Positions 45,182-54,537 are shown, counted from the stretch's first letter. The stretch is 64,000 bases of DNA from JAHFUI01 sp039931615 (GCA_039931615.1 JBDTRR010000027.1:1-64000); one strand, 5' to 3'. Notes: generated by a model from the letters alone, not told the origin. Numbers and translations: made by a program.

Positions 45182-47017
45182 ATGAACAACGTCATGAAGA
45201 ACAGATCGGGGCAGGCCAGCTGTTTCGTCATGGGGCTCGGGCCTCTCTGTGTCCGCTGCGCGGAGCACCTCATCGACAACGGCATCATGGAGGTCCGGGG
45301 CGTGATCTCGGCCGACGAGGCCGTCATCGGGTGGGGGAACGACAGAGGACTGGAGACCCTGCACATTCCGCACAAGGCGAGCTATGCGTCGAGCGACGGC
45401 ACGATTGACGCGTTCCTGAGCCGGTCGAGGTTCGATTACTTCTTCAGCATCATCAACGCGATGCCTCTGCCCGCGGCAATCCTCCAGCTGCCAACGAAGC
45501 TGGCGATCAATTTCCATGACTCGGCGCTGCCCAAGTACGCCGGGATCGACGCCACGTCGTGGGCGATCATGCGGCGGGAAGCGCGGCATGCCGTCACCTG
45601 GCATGTCATGGTCCGGGGCATCGACGAGGGCGACATCGTCAAGCAGATGGAGGTGCCGATCGAGGTTGGTGAAACGGCGTTTACGCTGAACGCGAAGTGT
45701 CTCGATGCCGGCCTGGTGTCGTTCAAGGAGCTGGTCGCGGACATTCGACGCGACGCCGTTGCCTGCCGACGGCAGCAGCGTGGCGACGCCAGTTACTATT
45801 CACGATCGAAGCCGGACCTGCCGGAGATGGCAATCTGGCGGCATGGCGTAGTGGCGTGGGAACAGAGTGCCGAGGAGATCGAGGCGCTGACCAGAGCCCT
45901 CGACTACGGGCCGACGCGCAACGCCCTCGGAACGGCAAAGATCGTCGTCGACGATCAGTTCTATATCCTGCCATCGATCTCAATCCGTGAGACAGCATCA
46001 CCGCTGGAACCCGGCACCGTCGTTGACGTCGACGACGATGAACTGGTGGTGTCGACGTCGACGCGTGACGTCCTGGTGAGGGGGCTCCTGACGATCGAGG
46101 GACGTGCAGTGTCGATGGGGAAGGTCGCGGCGAGGCACCAGATCGCCATCGGTACCAGGCTCGCCGAGGTGTCGGCGGAGATGGTGCGGCGAATCAAGGA
46201 CTTCGACCGGACGCTGATGTGGAAGGAGGCCTATTGGGTGGACGCCATCCGTGACTACGTCGCGATTCCTGTCTCGTATCTGAGTGGCCGCCTTACGGAT
46301 CCGGCAGATCGGACAAATGCGACCGCACCGGTGTGCGTGCCGTCGAGCACCAGGCAGAGGGTGGAAACGCTGGTCGTCGACGGCGGCTTCGATCTGCCGG
46401 CCCTGCTGTGTTCGGCCTTCTCGAGCTTTGTGACCATGGGGCAGGGCGGCGTCATCACGTTGTGGTACTCAGACGACGAGTACCGGCGCGATCTCGACGG
46501 GATCACCAGCCTGGTGAGTCCATTCGCGCTCTGTCGGCTGACGGTCGACGAAGGGTGCACCATCGTCGAGCACTACGATCGGACCGGGCATCAGCTGCGC
46601 GAAGTGAAGAAGAAGAGGCACTTTCTGTTCGACATCGCCTACCGGTATCCGCAGCTGCGGAATGGCCGGGGTGGGGCCGAGTTGCGGCAGTGTGCCTTCG
46701 TCTTTCATGGCGCCCGCGGCCGACAGGGTGACTGGTCGATGCGACGGGCCGACTTCGAGCTGTCGCTGGAGGTGATCGGGGGCGCCGGCGACTTTTCAAT
46801 GGCCATCAACGTCGCGCGCGGCGGCGCCGCGAGCGCCAGTTCCCTGGCCGAGCAGTTCTCGGCTCATCTCGACGCCATCGTGTCGGACTGCGCGATGCCG
46901 CTGGTCCAGCACTTCGATTTGTTACAGTTCAGAACACGTACTGCAGACCCAGTTGGACCGTCCGATTGCCGACCCTGGACACGATGCTGCCGAAATCCGG
47001 CAGCGTCGGATTGGTGA
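45182..47017 (+). CDS. Formyltransferase fused to condensation-like domain, 3' truncated
   Basis: 611 residues. About 1-215 is a methionyl-tRNA-formyltransferase-like domain with INFHDSALPKYAG and GIDEGDIV, the Asn-His-Asp signature. A C-terminal formyltransferase-like barrel follows (about 240-330). Residues about 350-575 resemble a partial NRPS condensation domain: no HHxxxDG is present, but the ending (FELSLEVIGG, then AEQFSAHLDAIV) is like the degenerate condensation region that precedes an adenylation domain in N-formylating NRPS loading modules. After about residue 580 the frame reads antisense through the 3' end of the convergent receptor gene. The adenylation and carrier domains are therefore missing. 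Confidence 0.75.
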   Translation: MNNVMKNRSGQASCFVMGLGPLCVRCAEHLIDNGIMEVRGVISADEAVIGWGNDRGLETLHIPHKASYASSDGTIDAFLSRSRFDYFFSIINAMPLPAAILQLPTKLAINFHDSALPKYAGIDATSWAIMRREARHAVTWHVMVRGIDEGDIVKQMEVPIEVGETAFTLNAKCLDAGLVSFKELVADIRRDAVACRRQQRGDASYYSRSKPDLPEMAIWRHGVVAWEQSAEEIEALTRALDYGPTRNALGTAKIVVDDQFYILPSISIRETASPLEPGTVVDVDDDELVVSTSTRDVLVRGLLTIEGRAVSMGKVAARHQIAIGTRLAEVSAEMVRRIKDFDRTLMWKEAYWVDAIRDYVAIPVSYLSGRLTDPADRTNATAPVCVPSSTRQRVETLVVDGGFDLPALLCSAFSSFVTMGQGGVITLWYSDDEYRRDLDGITSLVSPFALCRLTVDEGCTIVEHYDRTGHQLREVKKKRHFLFDIAYRYPQLRNGRGGAELRQCAFVFHGARGRQGDWSMRRADFELSLEVIGGAGDFSMAINVARGGAASASSLAEQFSAHLDAIVSDCAMPLVQHFDLLQFRTRTADPVGPSDCRPWTRCCRNPAASDW

Positions 47018-50000
47018 CCGCGTTGCCGAGACGCGTGCGATTGAGGATGTTGAAGACTTCCAGCCGGAAATCGAGATGCTGCGCGCCCGCGACACTGAAG
47101 CCCTTGCGGAACGACATGTTGAGGTCCCAGAAGCCGGGCTGGCGGAGCAGGTTCTTCGACTGGGACGTGGCGTACGTCCCGGCGGCCGGCGCGCGGAAGG
47201 CGTTCCTGTCGAACCAGGTCGCCCGCGACGACGCATCGTCCCAATCGGTCCGGGCGCCCGTCGGGTCGCCAATCAGGTCGTAGAACTGGTTGCCGCTGCC
47301 CGGCCCGATGCCGGCGATGTCGACGGCGGTGCGGACGTCGAACGGCGCGCCGGATTGGGCCTGGAACAGGGCCGAGACATCCCAGTTTCCCAGCAGCCAC
47401 CGCAGCGCCGCCGGCGACGATTCGAGCGGCGAGAAGTGATAGCGGAGCTGTGAGACCAGGACGTGGGGACGATCGAGATCCGACCGGCCGTAGTAGCCAC
47501 TATCGTCGTAGGCATTCGGCAGCAAATCGTTACGGCCGGACCCATTGTCGGTCGTGCGCGAGAGGGTGTAGGCGACGTTGAAGCCGACGCCGCGCGTGGA
47601 GCGTCGATCGACCTGGGCCTGGAGACTGTTGTAGCGCGAGCGGCCGGTCGTGTCGTAGAGCGTGATCGTGCTGAAACCGAGATACGGGCGCAGCGCGTTG
47701 GCGTTCACCGACGGATTGGCCTGAAGCGTGCCAGGCAGCAACTGATTGAGGTTACGGGCGCGTTCGAGGTTGGTCGCCGACCGGCCGACGTACGAGATCG
47801 TGCCACTCATCGACCATGGCAGCTGGCGGTCGAGCGTGGTATTCCACGCCCACGACGTCGGATTGGTGAACTCCGGCGACTGCATCGCCATCACCAGCGG
47901 GAAATTGCGAGTCGACGCGCCGCCCGGCGCATCGACGGTGCCGTTGATGACCGTCTGCATCTCCGACAGCGGCGGATTGAAGCCGTAGGCCGCGGTCGTG
48001 TTGATCTGCACGCGGTTCAGGAATCGGCCGATGCCGGCGCGCAGCGTCGTGCGCTCGTTGATGGCGTACGCCAGTCCGAGCCGCGGTTGGAGGCCATCCG
48101 TCGGCGTGTCGGAAAACCCGTTGGGCACGCCGCGGTAGAGCCGCTGCAGGTTCGCCAGCTGCGGAAATGTCTCGATCGCCTCGGCACTCGGGCCGTCGCC
48201 CGGCAAAACGATGCCGTTGAAGCGATCGCCGCCCGTCACGAACCCGCCGGTCCGATCGACTGTCGCGGCGGCCGCGGCCGTGTAGAAGCGATTGTCGAAC
48301 GACGCCATCGTCTGGTTGGTCGTGCCCCACGGCTGCCATAGCGAGTAGCGCAGGCCGAGCTCGAGCGTGACATCGCGGGTCGGCTTCCAGCTGTCCTGGG
48401 CGTACCAGTCGTAGGCCATCGCCAGCCAGCGCGTGTTGGGCTTGTTGCCGAACTCGGTGTAGTCGTCGAACAGGCCCAGGAGCGCGTTGGCCAGCGCATA
48501 GCCGCTGCCGCCGGCCCGCGCATCGAAGAACCGGAACGATCCGTTCTGGTTTGTCGTCGCGGGCGCCTGCGCGAAGCTGAGCTGGATACGGTCGTTCATG
48601 CCCGATCGCTCGATGCTGATCCCGGCCTTGACCGTGTGGTTGCCGGCGATCTTGGTGACGCTGTCGGTCCAGAGAAACGCGAAGTCGTTCCACGATCCCG
48701 GGTAGGCCGCATTGTTGACGGCGGTGAATCCCTGCAGTGCGATGTTCGGAATCTTGTCCGGATCGAGCTTGGTGCCCGGGAACAGGTAGGGGTAACTGAT
48801 GCCGACGTCGGACTGCCTCGGGTACAGCAGCGCGTCGACGCCGCCGGGACAGTAGTCGCAGTTGCGCTGTCCGAAGTATTTCGACGGGCTGGTCGAACCC
48901 CATGAAAACGACAGCTCATTCATCAGCGAGTTGGACAGCGTGCTGGTCAGCGTTGCCGCCAGAGTGCGGCCCGGATAGTCCCAAATCGTCGAGTACACCG
49001 TCATCGGTTCGGGATCGTTCCAGACGTTCGGCGCCCAGGTATGCCTGACCGCGAGACGATGCTTCAGCGACGGCACGATGTCGACCTTGATGCTGTCCTT
49101 GCGCTGGTTGTTGAAGACCGCCGGGTTCCCGATCCAGTTGTTCGCGCCCTGCTGGAAGCCGGCGATCGGCAGCGGCAGCGCGTTGACCAGGGCCTGCCCC
49201 TGCCGGCTGATGCGATCGGCCGGGACGATGTTGCCTTCGAACGGCTGTCCGGTGAGTGGATCGCGGATCACCCGGCCGGGCAGGAGGGCGCTGAAGTCGC
49301 CGTTGCGCATCGCCGCGGTCGGCACGATCGCGGTCTGCTCCTCGACGGTCCGATCGCGCTGCCACTCCTCGCCCCAGAAAAAGAACACCTTCGATTTGCT
49401 GGTGTTGAACTTGCCGGGAATGAAGATCGGTCCGCCGATGGTGAAGCCGTAGGCGTTGTAGGTGTGCGGCGACTTGTCGAGGCCGGCCTGCTGCCGCGTC
49501 CAGGTGTTGGTGTCGAGCGCGTCGTTCTGATGACTCCAGAACATGTTGCCGCGAAAGTTCTGCGTGCCGCTCTTGGTGACGAGGCGGAGCTGGCCGGCCG
49601 AGGCGCGGCCCAATTCCGCCTGATAGTTCGTCGTCAGCACCTGCACCTCGGCGACGGTGTCGAAGTTCTGGGCGCCCATCATGAAGCCGCCGGCCTGGCG
49701 GACCCGGATCGAGGGCGCACCGTCGACGGTCGTGATGAACTCGTCCGCGCGGCCGCCATTGATGGAGCTGATGCCGGTCGAGAAGGTGTTGACCCCGGTT
49801 GGTACCGAACCGCCCATGTTGAGGCCGACGACGCCCGGCGCCAGTTGCGCGACCTGTGCGGCGCGGCGGCCGCTGAGCGGGGTCTCCGCAATCTCTTCAG
49901 CGCGCAGGGTGCGGCCGATCACCGCCGTGTCGACAAGTGTCGTGGCAGCGACGACCTGGATGGTTTCGCTGACCGCGCCGAGCGCCAGCTGGACATCGAC

Positions 50001-50330
50001 GCGGATGTTGACGCCGGCCGTCATCGCCACGCCGGTCTGGGTGACGGAGCGGAAGCCGGTCAGCACCGCCGTCACCTTGTATTCGCCGACCGGCACGTTC
50101 GGGAACGCGTACAGGCCATCTTCGTTGGTCACCGCCCTCCGCTCCAACCCGGTGCCGACGCTGGTCAGCGTCACGTCGACGCCCGGCAGCACACCGCCTG
50201 TCGCGTCGCGCACGATGCCAGACAGTTGGGCGGAATCGAACTGGGCGCGCGCCGGCGCGGCGAGAAACAGCACGGCGCACAGCGTCAGCGGGGCTGCGCG
50301 GCGGGAAACCGAACAAAGGTAGCGCGTCAT
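46929..50330 (-). CDS. TonB-dependent receptor, Oar/SusC-like
   Basis: 1133 residues. Signal peptide with LCAVLFLAAPARAQ. Carboxypeptidase-regulatory-like beta domain at about 34-115 (GIVRDATGGVLPGVDVTLTS). Plug domain at about 130-260. A large beta barrel follows, ending in LGLQYVF with a terminal aromatic for outer-membrane insertion. Imports a large or polymeric substrate across the outer membrane using TonB energy; the ligand is unknown and no SusD-like partner is next to it. Its 3' end overlaps the converging formyltransferase gene by 89 bp. A promoter with an internal dyad is visible at 50388-50416. Confidence 0.93.
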   Translation of the reverse strand: MTRYLCSVSRRAAPLTLCAVLFLAAPARAQFDSAQLSGIVRDATGGVLPGVDVTLTSVGTGLERRAVTNEDGLYAFPNVPVGEYKVTAVLTGFRSVTQTGVAMTAGVNIRVDVQLALGAVSETIQVVAATTLVDTAVIGRTLRAEEIAETPLSGRRAAQVAQLAPGVVGLNMGGSVPTGVNTFSTGISSINGGRADEFITTVDGAPSIRVRQAGGFMMGAQNFDTVAEVQVLTTNYQAELGRASAGQLRLVTKSGTQNFRGNMFWSHQNDALDTNTWTRQQAGLDKSPHTYNAYGFTIGGPIFIPGKFNTSKSKVFFFWGEEWQRDRTVEEQTAIVPTAAMRNGDFSALLPGRVIRDPLTGQPFEGNIVPADRISRQGQALVNALPLPIAGFQQGANNWIGNPAVFNNQRKDSIKVDIVPSLKHRLAVRHTWAPNVWNDPEPMTVYSTIWDYPGRTLAATLTSTLSNSLMNELSFSWGSTSPSKYFGQRNCDYCPGGVDALLYPRQSDVGISYPYLFPGTKLDPDKIPNIALQGFTAVNNAAYPGSWNDFAFLWTDSVTKIAGNHTVKAGISIERSGMNDRIQLSFAQAPATTNQNGSFRFFDARAGGSGYALANALLGLFDDYTEFGNKPNTRWLAMAYDWYAQDSWKPTRDVTLELGLRYSLWQPWGTTNQTMASFDNRFYTAAAAATVDRTGGFVTGGDRFNGIVLPGDGPSAEAIETFPQLANLQRLYRGVPNGFSDTPTDGLQPRLGLAYAINERTTLRAGIGRFLNRVQINTTAAYGFNPPLSEMQTVINGTVDAPGGASTRNFPLVMAMQSPEFTNPTSWAWNTTLDRQLPWSMSGTISYVGRSATNLERARNLNQLLPGTLQANPSVNANALRPYLGFSTITLYDTTGRSRYNSLQAQVDRRSTRGVGFNVAYTLSRTTDNGSGRNDLLPNAYDDSGYYGRSDLDRPHVLVSQLRYHFSPLESSPAALRWLLGNWDVSALFQAQSGAPFDVRTAVDIAGIGPGSGNQFYDLIGDPTGARTDWDDASSRATWFDRNAFRAPAAGTYATSQSKNLLRQPGFWDLNMSFRKGFSVAGAQHLDFRLEVFNILNRTRLGNAVTNPTLPDFGSIVSRVGNRTVQLGLQYVF

Positions 50331-50707
50331 CGTTCCTCCTCGCTGAGGTCCGGGCAGCCCCGGCGCTGGCCGCGACAGAGCGCTACGCTTCTACTGTACG
50401 CTGCATGCACAGTCAAGGATGAAGAGTGTGCGGGATGGAATGTGTGCGCCTGTTGCGTTTCCCCGCTCCTCGCCGTGGCAGTGCGCATCGGTCCGCTGGT
50501 GAGGTTCTGGCGACGAGCCAACCTGATTCCTGCCCCATCCCTGTGGGGCGGAATCCGGGCCCGAACAGCCTGTGGTTGGTGTAGGATGCGACCGTTCATC
50601 GGGCATCCAATCGGAATGCCGGCTGAAGACGATTACCTCGCGCAGACGGGCACGTCATCACGGTCTCTCGCGGTGGCGCCAATGATTGAACAAGAAGGAG
50701 GACCACC
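50331..50707. other. 377-bp divergent intergenic region
   Basis: This region separates the receptor (leftward) and the secreted protein at 50708 (rightward). Apart from the candidate promoter at 50388-50416 it holds a weak hairpin around CCCCATCCCTGTGGGG (50542-50557) and the ribosome site AAGGAGG near 50695. No protein-coding gene is supported here. Confidence 0.6.
50388..50416 (-). promoter_or_regulatory. Candidate promoter with operator-like dyad for the TonB receptor
   Basis: On the minus strand TTGACT (50416-50411) is followed after exactly 17 bp by TAGAAG (50393-50388). The spacer region contains the dyad ACTGT(N11)ACAGT at 50393-50413, so a dimeric regulator would sit between the -35 and -10 boxes. 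The receptor start codon lies 58 bp further on. Confidence 0.5.
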
Positions 50708-52447
50708 ATGGAGTTTCGTCGAAGGATGAGTTGGATCGGGGTCGCGTTCGGCGTGGCCCTGACGATCGCCGGCTCGTTGACCGTTGGTGCCCAGGGTCCA
50801 CGCGGGGTTCCTGAACCCTACACACCCGCAAAGGACGCCAAGGACCTGAAGGCCGTGCTCTTCAACTGGATGTGGAGCACCGGCATGCTGAAGGGCCATG
50901 ATGAACGCGACATGGTCGCGACGCTCGAATATCAGGGCAAGGGCACGATCCAGGTGGACGGACAACCGTGCACGCTGACGAAGTACCGCGCCAGCACCAA
51001 TTACCAGACTTTCAGTCAGCGGATTCAATACACGTGCACGCGGTCGAACGGACAAGCGTATTCGAACATCGAGGTGGTCAGCGGGCTGTACGCCTGGGAC
51101 GAAGACATCCCCGGTGCGACGATCGGCCCGACGAAGGGGAAGACCACCCCGATGCCGGCAACCGTCCAGGATCGTCTGCTCCGCATCTGGGCGAGTCCCC
51201 AGGGAGCGGCCAAGGCCGCGCTGGCCGGGACCACCGACACATTCTGGCTGGGCGCCAACCCAGGCACGCTGTTCGACGACGGCGTCGTGAAAGCGGGTCA
51301 GACGTCAGTGTCGTGGGTGGCGGGCAAGGCGGTCGTGGCGTTCCCGATTCCGGGCGTTCCAGGGGCGACCGCGACCGCGACCCTTGATGCGAAATACATG
51401 GCCGAGCGTGTGGTCGTCACCCACGGATCGACGACCACGGAGTTCACCTACAGCGGCTATCAGGACTGGAACAACCCGCTGAACAAGATCGGCGTGCTGT
51501 ACGCCGGCAAGCTGGTCGAGCGCCGGGGCGGCGCGGTCGTTCGCGACCTGACGACGGATGTCACGGAGACGGGCAACGTCTATGTGGTGGCGCCCGTGCC
51601 GGCCGGCGTACAGAAGGCGATGACGGTGACGGGGCAGATTCCCCGCGGCGTGTTCGCCAGGACCGAACCGGCCATCGACAAGTCGGTGCCCACGCCGCGG
51701 TTGGCCGGCCACCCCGACCTGACGGGCAGCTGGGCGTTCAGCGACTGGATTGGAAACTACATGACGGGGGGCGGGCGCCGCTGCGGTCCGACGCAGGGGA
51801 CGAACTGCACCCGGTCGACAAATCAGACTGAAGATTTCGAGCTCTACTCGCCCTCGCGGTTCGGCAATCTGGGTCGCCCGACATACAAGCCGGAACACTG
51901 GGACAAGGTTCAGGAACTCGACATGTGGACGAACAAGTACGACCCGGTGATGACCTGCCAACCGCTGGGCATCCCGAGGCAGGGTCCACCCCGGCGCATC
52001 TTCCAGACCGAAAATGACGTGACCTTCCTTTATTCGGGAGGCGATGCCGGCGGGGGATACCCCGAGTTCCGCGTCGTCCCGACCGATGGCCGGAAGCGCA
52101 GTGCAGACGCGGCGTACGATATTACGTACCTCGGGAACACGGTGGGACATTGGGAGGGCGACACCCTCGTCCTCGACTCCATCGCGTTCATCGATACGAC
52201 GTGGCTTGGCCGCGGCGGTTTCTTCCACTCCACGGACATGCATGTCGTGGAGAAATTCACGCGCCAGGGCGATATAATCCTCTACGACGTCACGGTCGAA
52301 GATCCCGAGGTCCTGGTGGAGCCGTACGTCTACCCGACACGAACGGTGCGGCGCAACACCAATCCCAACGCGGGGCTTCTGCGAGAGCGAGGCAACTGCG
52401 AGACGAGTTTCGAGACCGAAGCGGCGGCGACGCAGATCCGGCACTAA
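50708..52447 (+). CDS. Secreted protein of an acidobacterial family of unknown function
   Basis: 579 residues with signal peptide VAFGVALTIAGSLTVGAQG and a strong ribosome site AAGGAGG. Residues about 25-310 are beta-rich and unrecognised. The C-terminal 260 residues begin TPRLAGHPDLTGSW and contain MTCQPLGIPRQGPPRRIFQTENDVTFLY, LGNTVGHWEGDTLVLDSIAF and GFFHSTDMHVVEKFTRQGDIILYDVTVEDPEV, a lipocalin/DUF-like module abundant in Acidobacteriota. It is followed 27 bp later by a DUF6152 protein, its usual partner. Function unknown; likely periplasmic or surface. Confidence 0.85.
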   Translation: MEFRRRMSWIGVAFGVALTIAGSLTVGAQGPRGVPEPYTPAKDAKDLKAVLFNWMWSTGMLKGHDERDMVATLEYQGKGTIQVDGQPCTLTKYRASTNYQTFSQRIQYTCTRSNGQAYSNIEVVSGLYAWDEDIPGATIGPTKGKTTPMPATVQDRLLRIWASPQGAAKAALAGTTDTFWLGANPGTLFDDGVVKAGQTSVSWVAGKAVVAFPIPGVPGATATATLDAKYMAERVVVTHGSTTTEFTYSGYQDWNNPLNKIGVLYAGKLVERRGGAVVRDLTTDVTETGNVYVVAPVPAGVQKAMTVTGQIPRGVFARTEPAIDKSVPTPRLAGHPDLTGSWAFSDWIGNYMTGGGRRCGPTQGTNCTRSTNQTEDFELYSPSRFGNLGRPTYKPEHWDKVQELDMWTNKYDPVMTCQPLGIPRQGPPRRIFQTENDVTFLYSGGDAGGGYPEFRVVPTDGRKRSADAAYDITYLGNTVGHWEGDTLVLDSIAFIDTTWLGRGGFFHSTDMHVVEKFTRQGDIILYDVTVEDPEVLVEPYVYPTRTVRRNTNPNAGLLRERGNCETSFETEAAATQIRH

Positions 52448-52474
52448 GTTGCTGATGATTTCGAGGAGGAACGA

Positions 52475-52876
52475 ATGGCGAAGTGGACTGTGCGATGCGT
52501 CGTGTTGTGCGGGCTGATCCTGGCCAGTGCTTCGTTGCAGGCTCACCATTCCCTCGCGGGCGTCTACGCGTTGGGAAAGGAAGCGAAGGTGGTCGGCGCG
52601 TTCAAGGCCTTCAGGCTGGTCAATCCGCACTCGTCGATGAAGCTCGACGTCATGAACGCGGACGGAACGACAACTGAGTGGTCGTTCGTTGGTGGCAGCG
52701 TCACCAGCCTCGCCAGGCTCGGGATCGGCAAGTCCGGACCCAATGCCCTCAAGCCGGGCGATCCCATCACCGTGACGTGCGTGCCGGCCGCGGACGGCAA
52801 GAGCCCGATCGGCCTGCTGTCGGCGATCACCTACGCAGACGGGCACGAGGTGCGCTTCCGGTCTCCCGACGAGTAG
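52475..52876 (+). CDS. DUF6152 family secreted protein
   Basis: 133 residues; GAGGAGG precedes the ATG. Signal peptide ending LQAHHS; the mature protein starts with HHSLAGVYALGKEAKVVGAF and has RLVNPHSSMKLDV and the OB-like strand pattern ending IGLLSAITYADGHEVRF, all typical of DUF6152. The paired His residues at the mature N-terminus could bind metal (inference). It is co-transcribed with the secreted protein upstream. Function unknown. Confidence 0.9.
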   Translation: MAKWTVRCVVLCGLILASASLQAHHSLAGVYALGKEAKVVGAFKAFRLVNPHSSMKLDVMNADGTTTEWSFVGGSVTSLARLGIGKSGPNALKPGDPITVTCVPAADGKSPIGLLSAITYADGHEVRFRSPDE

Positions 52877-53051
52877 ACGCGGTGCGGCGGTTGGACGACT
52901 GAAGGGACAGTCGTCCGGCCGCACCCTCCCACGCGCGCGATCGACGGCAGCGCCTCGGGTGCCGACGATCTGGTGATCGAGCAACACCGGCTCATCTCTT
53001 CACTTCCCGCCAGGATGATCGGCGCTGGGCGTCGATCTCATTTGACCGACA

Positions 53052-53435
53052 TCAACCGTACCCGTAGAGCAACAGCGACACGGCGATGCTCAGGCCTCGA
53101 GGCGTGAACGGTTTCTCGAGAAAGGCTGCTTCGCCGGTCCAATGCGAGCGGAGATCCACCAGTCGATCGATCCGGCCGGTCAGGCACAGGATTCTCTGTT
53201 CCGGACGCGTGGTTCGAATCCTGGCTGCCGTCTCGACGTCAGTCTGACCCGGCGGCCCGATGTCCGCGATCAGCAGATCAAAGAGCTTCCCTTCGCGAAG
53301 CAACGTCAGCGCCTCGAGCCCGCTGCGCGCCTCGGTGACGCGATAGCCAGCCCGGACCAGGGTTGCGAGTAAAACGCGGCGACTCGGTGCATCATCGCCC
53401 ACCACCAGGACGGTGGCGTCGGTCCGGCCGGTCAT
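53052..53435 (-). CDS. Response regulator, receiver domain only
   Basis: 127 residues from the ATG at 53435; the frame is open upstream but that part overlaps the adjacent regulator gene. Acidic pair in VVGDDAPSRR, phospho-acceptor Asp58 (LLIADIG), Thr of CLTG, Lys108 (LEKPF) are all in place. It ends LLLYGYG with no output domain. It follows the PAS-receiver gene by 41 bp on the same strand, so the two are likely co-transcribed and may form a phosphorelay with an unlinked kinase. Confidence 0.85.
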   Translation of the reverse strand: MTGRTDATVLVVGDDAPSRRVLLATLVRAGYRVTEARSGLEALTLLREGKLFDLLIADIGPPGQTDVETAARIRTTRPEQRILCLTGRIDRLVDLRSHWTGEAAFLEKPFTPRGLSIAVSLLLYGYG

Positions 53436-53476
53436 CTGGCAGTCGCGGCCGATCGCTGCATCGCGGCGGGACACGA

Positions 53477-54361
53477 CTACGGCTTCTGGTGGCCGGCTGC
53501 GTCTGACCGACGCTGAGGGTCGGCGGCCGCGAATGCCGCGACGTGGAACCCGGGAAAGATCTCCGCCACGGTCGCCGTGTGAACGGCGATGTCTTCCCCG
53601 GCCTGGGTTGTGATCGACGCCATCCCGGCCGATTGCCGGCTCGCCAGATAGCCCCGCCACCGCAGGGCGGACACGTGCCCGGGGACGAACCCGATTTCGC
53701 CGATCGACCGGGACAGCAGCTGGAGACGGGAGTAGCCGGTGAGTGTGGTGAGGCCCTCGCTGGCGGCGATGCAGTGCCCCTGTTCGTCGACCGCGAAAAT
53801 GGCAACCTGGAGCTGGTCGATGAGGCGACGTAGCTGGGCCTTGCCTTCCGCGTCCGGGCGATAGTACCGCGCGAGCTCCTGCAGGTCGAGCAGGCGCCGT
53901 TTGAGCGCCCGCGGGCCACGGGCGGCGTCGACGATCAGCGTCGTCACGTCCGCCACCAACGCCTTGATGTCGGCGGCATCCGGCGCCAGGGGCACGCCGC
54001 CCAGGGCGCGCACGCGTTGCGCGTGGACTGACTGGATCCACGCCGTCAGGACCACCACGGGAGTGTTCGCCGCGCGGGCGTCGTCACGCAGCCGCATCAG
54101 GACGTCGAGTCCAGCGGGCGCGTCCATCTGCACGACGACGACATCGGGCAGCAGGCGGGCGACCAGCGTCACGGCCAGGGGGCCGTCAGCGGCGGCATAC
54201 GCCGTGTAGCCGGCGTCTTCAAACAGGTAGGCCGTCAGGAGCCGCCAGTCGTCGTCGGTCCCCACCAGGAGGATTCGGCGCTGGTCGGCGAGCGGCGCAC
54301 TGCACGCCTGTTCGAGCCGGCCAGGACGGCGGCGCGGATTGTGTTCCCAGATGTGCATCAC
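53477..54361 (-). CDS. Degenerate receiver plus PAS domain regulator
   Basis: 294 residues. A receiver-like domain covers about 28-142, but the phospho-acceptor position is Gln78 (PDVVVVQMDAP) and the usual Lys is Ala126 (PLAPDAAD), so phosphorylation is unlikely although the acidic DDD cluster at 36-38 is kept. A PAS domain follows at about 168-280 (IDQLQVAIFAVDEQGHCIAASEGLTTLTGYS). No kinase core or DNA-binding domain is present. It could be a signalling adaptor that reads a ligand through PAS. The functional receiver gene lies 41 bp downstream. Confidence 0.85.
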   Translation of the reverse strand: MMHIWEHNPRRRPGRLEQACSAPLADQRRILLVGTDDDWRLLTAYLFEDAGYTAYAAADGPLAVTLVARLLPDVVVVQMDAPAGLDVLMRLRDDARAANTPVVVLTAWIQSVHAQRVRALGGVPLAPDAADIKALVADVTTLIVDAARGPRALKRRLLDLQELARYYRPDAEGKAQLRRLIDQLQVAIFAVDEQGHCIAASEGLTTLTGYSRLQLLSRSIGEIGFVPGHVSALRWRGYLASRQSAGMASITTQAGEDIAVHTATVAEIFPGFHVAAFAAADPQRRSDAAGHQKP

Positions 54362-54537
54362 GGCTCCAGTCCCCGATCGCGGCGTGCCGGCCGATCGGTG
54401 GAGATTGGCGGATCTGGCGAGGTTGTTTGTCCGCTCCCCACCGTGGCCGCGTCGCCATGGCGTTTATAACGCGCGCGGGCCTCGCAGACTGTGCAAAAGA
54501 GGACACCTCCAGACAGCAGATCCTGAGCCGCGGACGT

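Noticed and set aside
51305..52987. Minus-strand open frame opposite the secreted protein and DUF6152 genes
   Set aside because: No motif and no ribosome site; the plus-strand genes have strong ribosome sites and signal peptides.
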